Positions 5,942 through 6,078 of a stretch of 6,078 nt of DNA are shown one piece after another. The stretch is taken from NCBI GenBank assembly GCA_003497505.1, contig DNNV01000140.1, forward strand, positions 1 through 6,078. The letters run 5' to 3'. Below the pieces are notes generated by a model. That model searched no databases, had not been told where the DNA came from, and was given only the letters and a program-made list of their open reading frames with translations. Source of the DNA: Clostridiales bacterium. Its GTDB lineage: Bacteria; Bacillota; Clostridia; Tissierellales; Sedimentibacteraceae. The position numbers were made by a program, and so were the translations under genes. How positions within the stretch are numbered: position 1 is the first letter of the stretch; each line of letters begins with the position of its first letter.

Positions 5942-5986
5942 TATACTAATCCGCTTAAACAAGTTCCCTTGAAGCTGATTAGTATA
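5942..5986. repeat. Long interrupted inverted repeat in the leader of the radical SAM operon
   Basis: TATACTAATC (5942-5951) is matched exactly by GATTAGTATA (5977-5986). After one mismatch the pairing continues with GCTT/AAGC (5953-5956/5972-5975) and, past a three-base bulge, CAAG/CTTG (5960-5963/5968-5971) around a four-base loop: 18 pairs in all. The right outer arm overlaps the proposed -10 box of the operon. It may be an operator, a leader hairpin, or both. No T-run follows next to it on the minus strand that would make it a convincing terminator. Confidence 0.5.
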
Positions 5987-6011
5987 TAATGCTTTCCTAT
6001 ATTGCGGGCAA
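5983..6011 (-). promoter_or_regulatory. Probable promoter of the radical SAM/DUF4130 operon
   Basis: On the minus strand TTGCCC (6011-6006) is followed after 17 bases by TATATA (5988-5983); each hexamer matches consensus at four of six positions. Transcription would begin near 5976, giving a leader of about 57 bases. A perfect TATAAT also exists at 5945-5940, but nothing like a -35 box stands 16-18 bases upstream of it. The assignment is moderate. Confidence 0.45.
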
Positions 6012-6024
6012 ATATTTATCCGCA
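6003..6024. repeat. Small GC-rich dyad overlapping the -35 region of the radical SAM operon promoter
   Basis: TGCGG (6003-6007) and CCGCA (6020-6024) form a 5-bp inverted repeat around a 12-base AT-rich centre that includes the palindrome AAATATTT (6010-6017). It stands out from the A+T-rich surroundings and covers the proposed -35 box, so a regulator site is possible. Evidence is positional only. The remaining bases to the right edge show no convincing gene. Confidence 0.25.
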
Positions 6025-6078
6025 TTTTAAATTAAAAGCAGTATTAATTAAATTTTATCACAAAAGATTAACGCTGTC

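Noticed and set aside
5955..5972. LexA (SOS) box upstream of the radical SAM gene
   Set aside because: The minus strand reads GGAACTTGTTTAA, which looks like GAAC...GTT, but the half-site spacing is two bases instead of the four of the Gram-positive LexA consensus.
6058..6078. Tail of another minus-strand gene (GAC AGC GTT AAT CTT TTG followed by TGA TAA)
   Set aside because: Only six codons before two stops are visible at the edge; this cannot be told from chance.

Overview
The window looks like chromosomal DNA from an AT-rich, Gram-positive-type bacterium, most likely a member of Clostridia (Bacillota). This is inferred from strong AGGAGG/GAGG ribosome sites, near-consensus sigma-A promoters, TTG starts, A+T-rich intergenic DNA and protein family content. 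I could not run a taxonomic search. No rRNA, tRNA, CRISPR array, insertion sequence or prophage gene was seen.

Layout. The left edge holds the N-terminal end of a TetR-type repressor (minus strand). Next comes a complete membrane-anchored GGDEF-EAL cyclic-di-GMP enzyme on the same strand. It is transcribed away from rsgA (plus strand), the circularly permuted GTPase of 30S ribosome maturation. The divergent gap of about 190 bases holds a good minus-strand promoter flanked by a small dyad. On the rsgA side there is a plausible 18-codon leader ORF whose end sits in a hairpin able to control the rsgA ribosome site. RsgA ends at a strong 14-bp-stem terminator shared with the convergent gene on its right, a HAD phosphatase. 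Further right, a tightly coupled two-gene operon on the minus strand encodes a DNA-linked radical SAM protein (TIGR03916 type) and its constant partner, a DUF4130/TIGR03915-type protein. The HAD gene follows this operon behind its own consensus promoter, with no terminator seen in between, so it may also receive readthrough.

How the genes fit. The window falls into three functional blocks: second-messenger turnover (GGDEF-EAL, possibly with the TetR regulator), ribosome assembly (rsgA), and a poorly understood radical SAM/DUF4130 system thought to act on DNA. The radical SAM protein has a CxxxCxxC cluster site, three further upstream cysteines, a helix-hairpin-helix DNA-binding motif and, at its extreme C-terminus, a peptide resembling the sliding-clamp-binding consensus. 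The most interesting points are that clamp-like tail, the uncharacterised radical SAM pair itself, and the leader-peptide/alternative-hairpin arrangement in front of rsgA.
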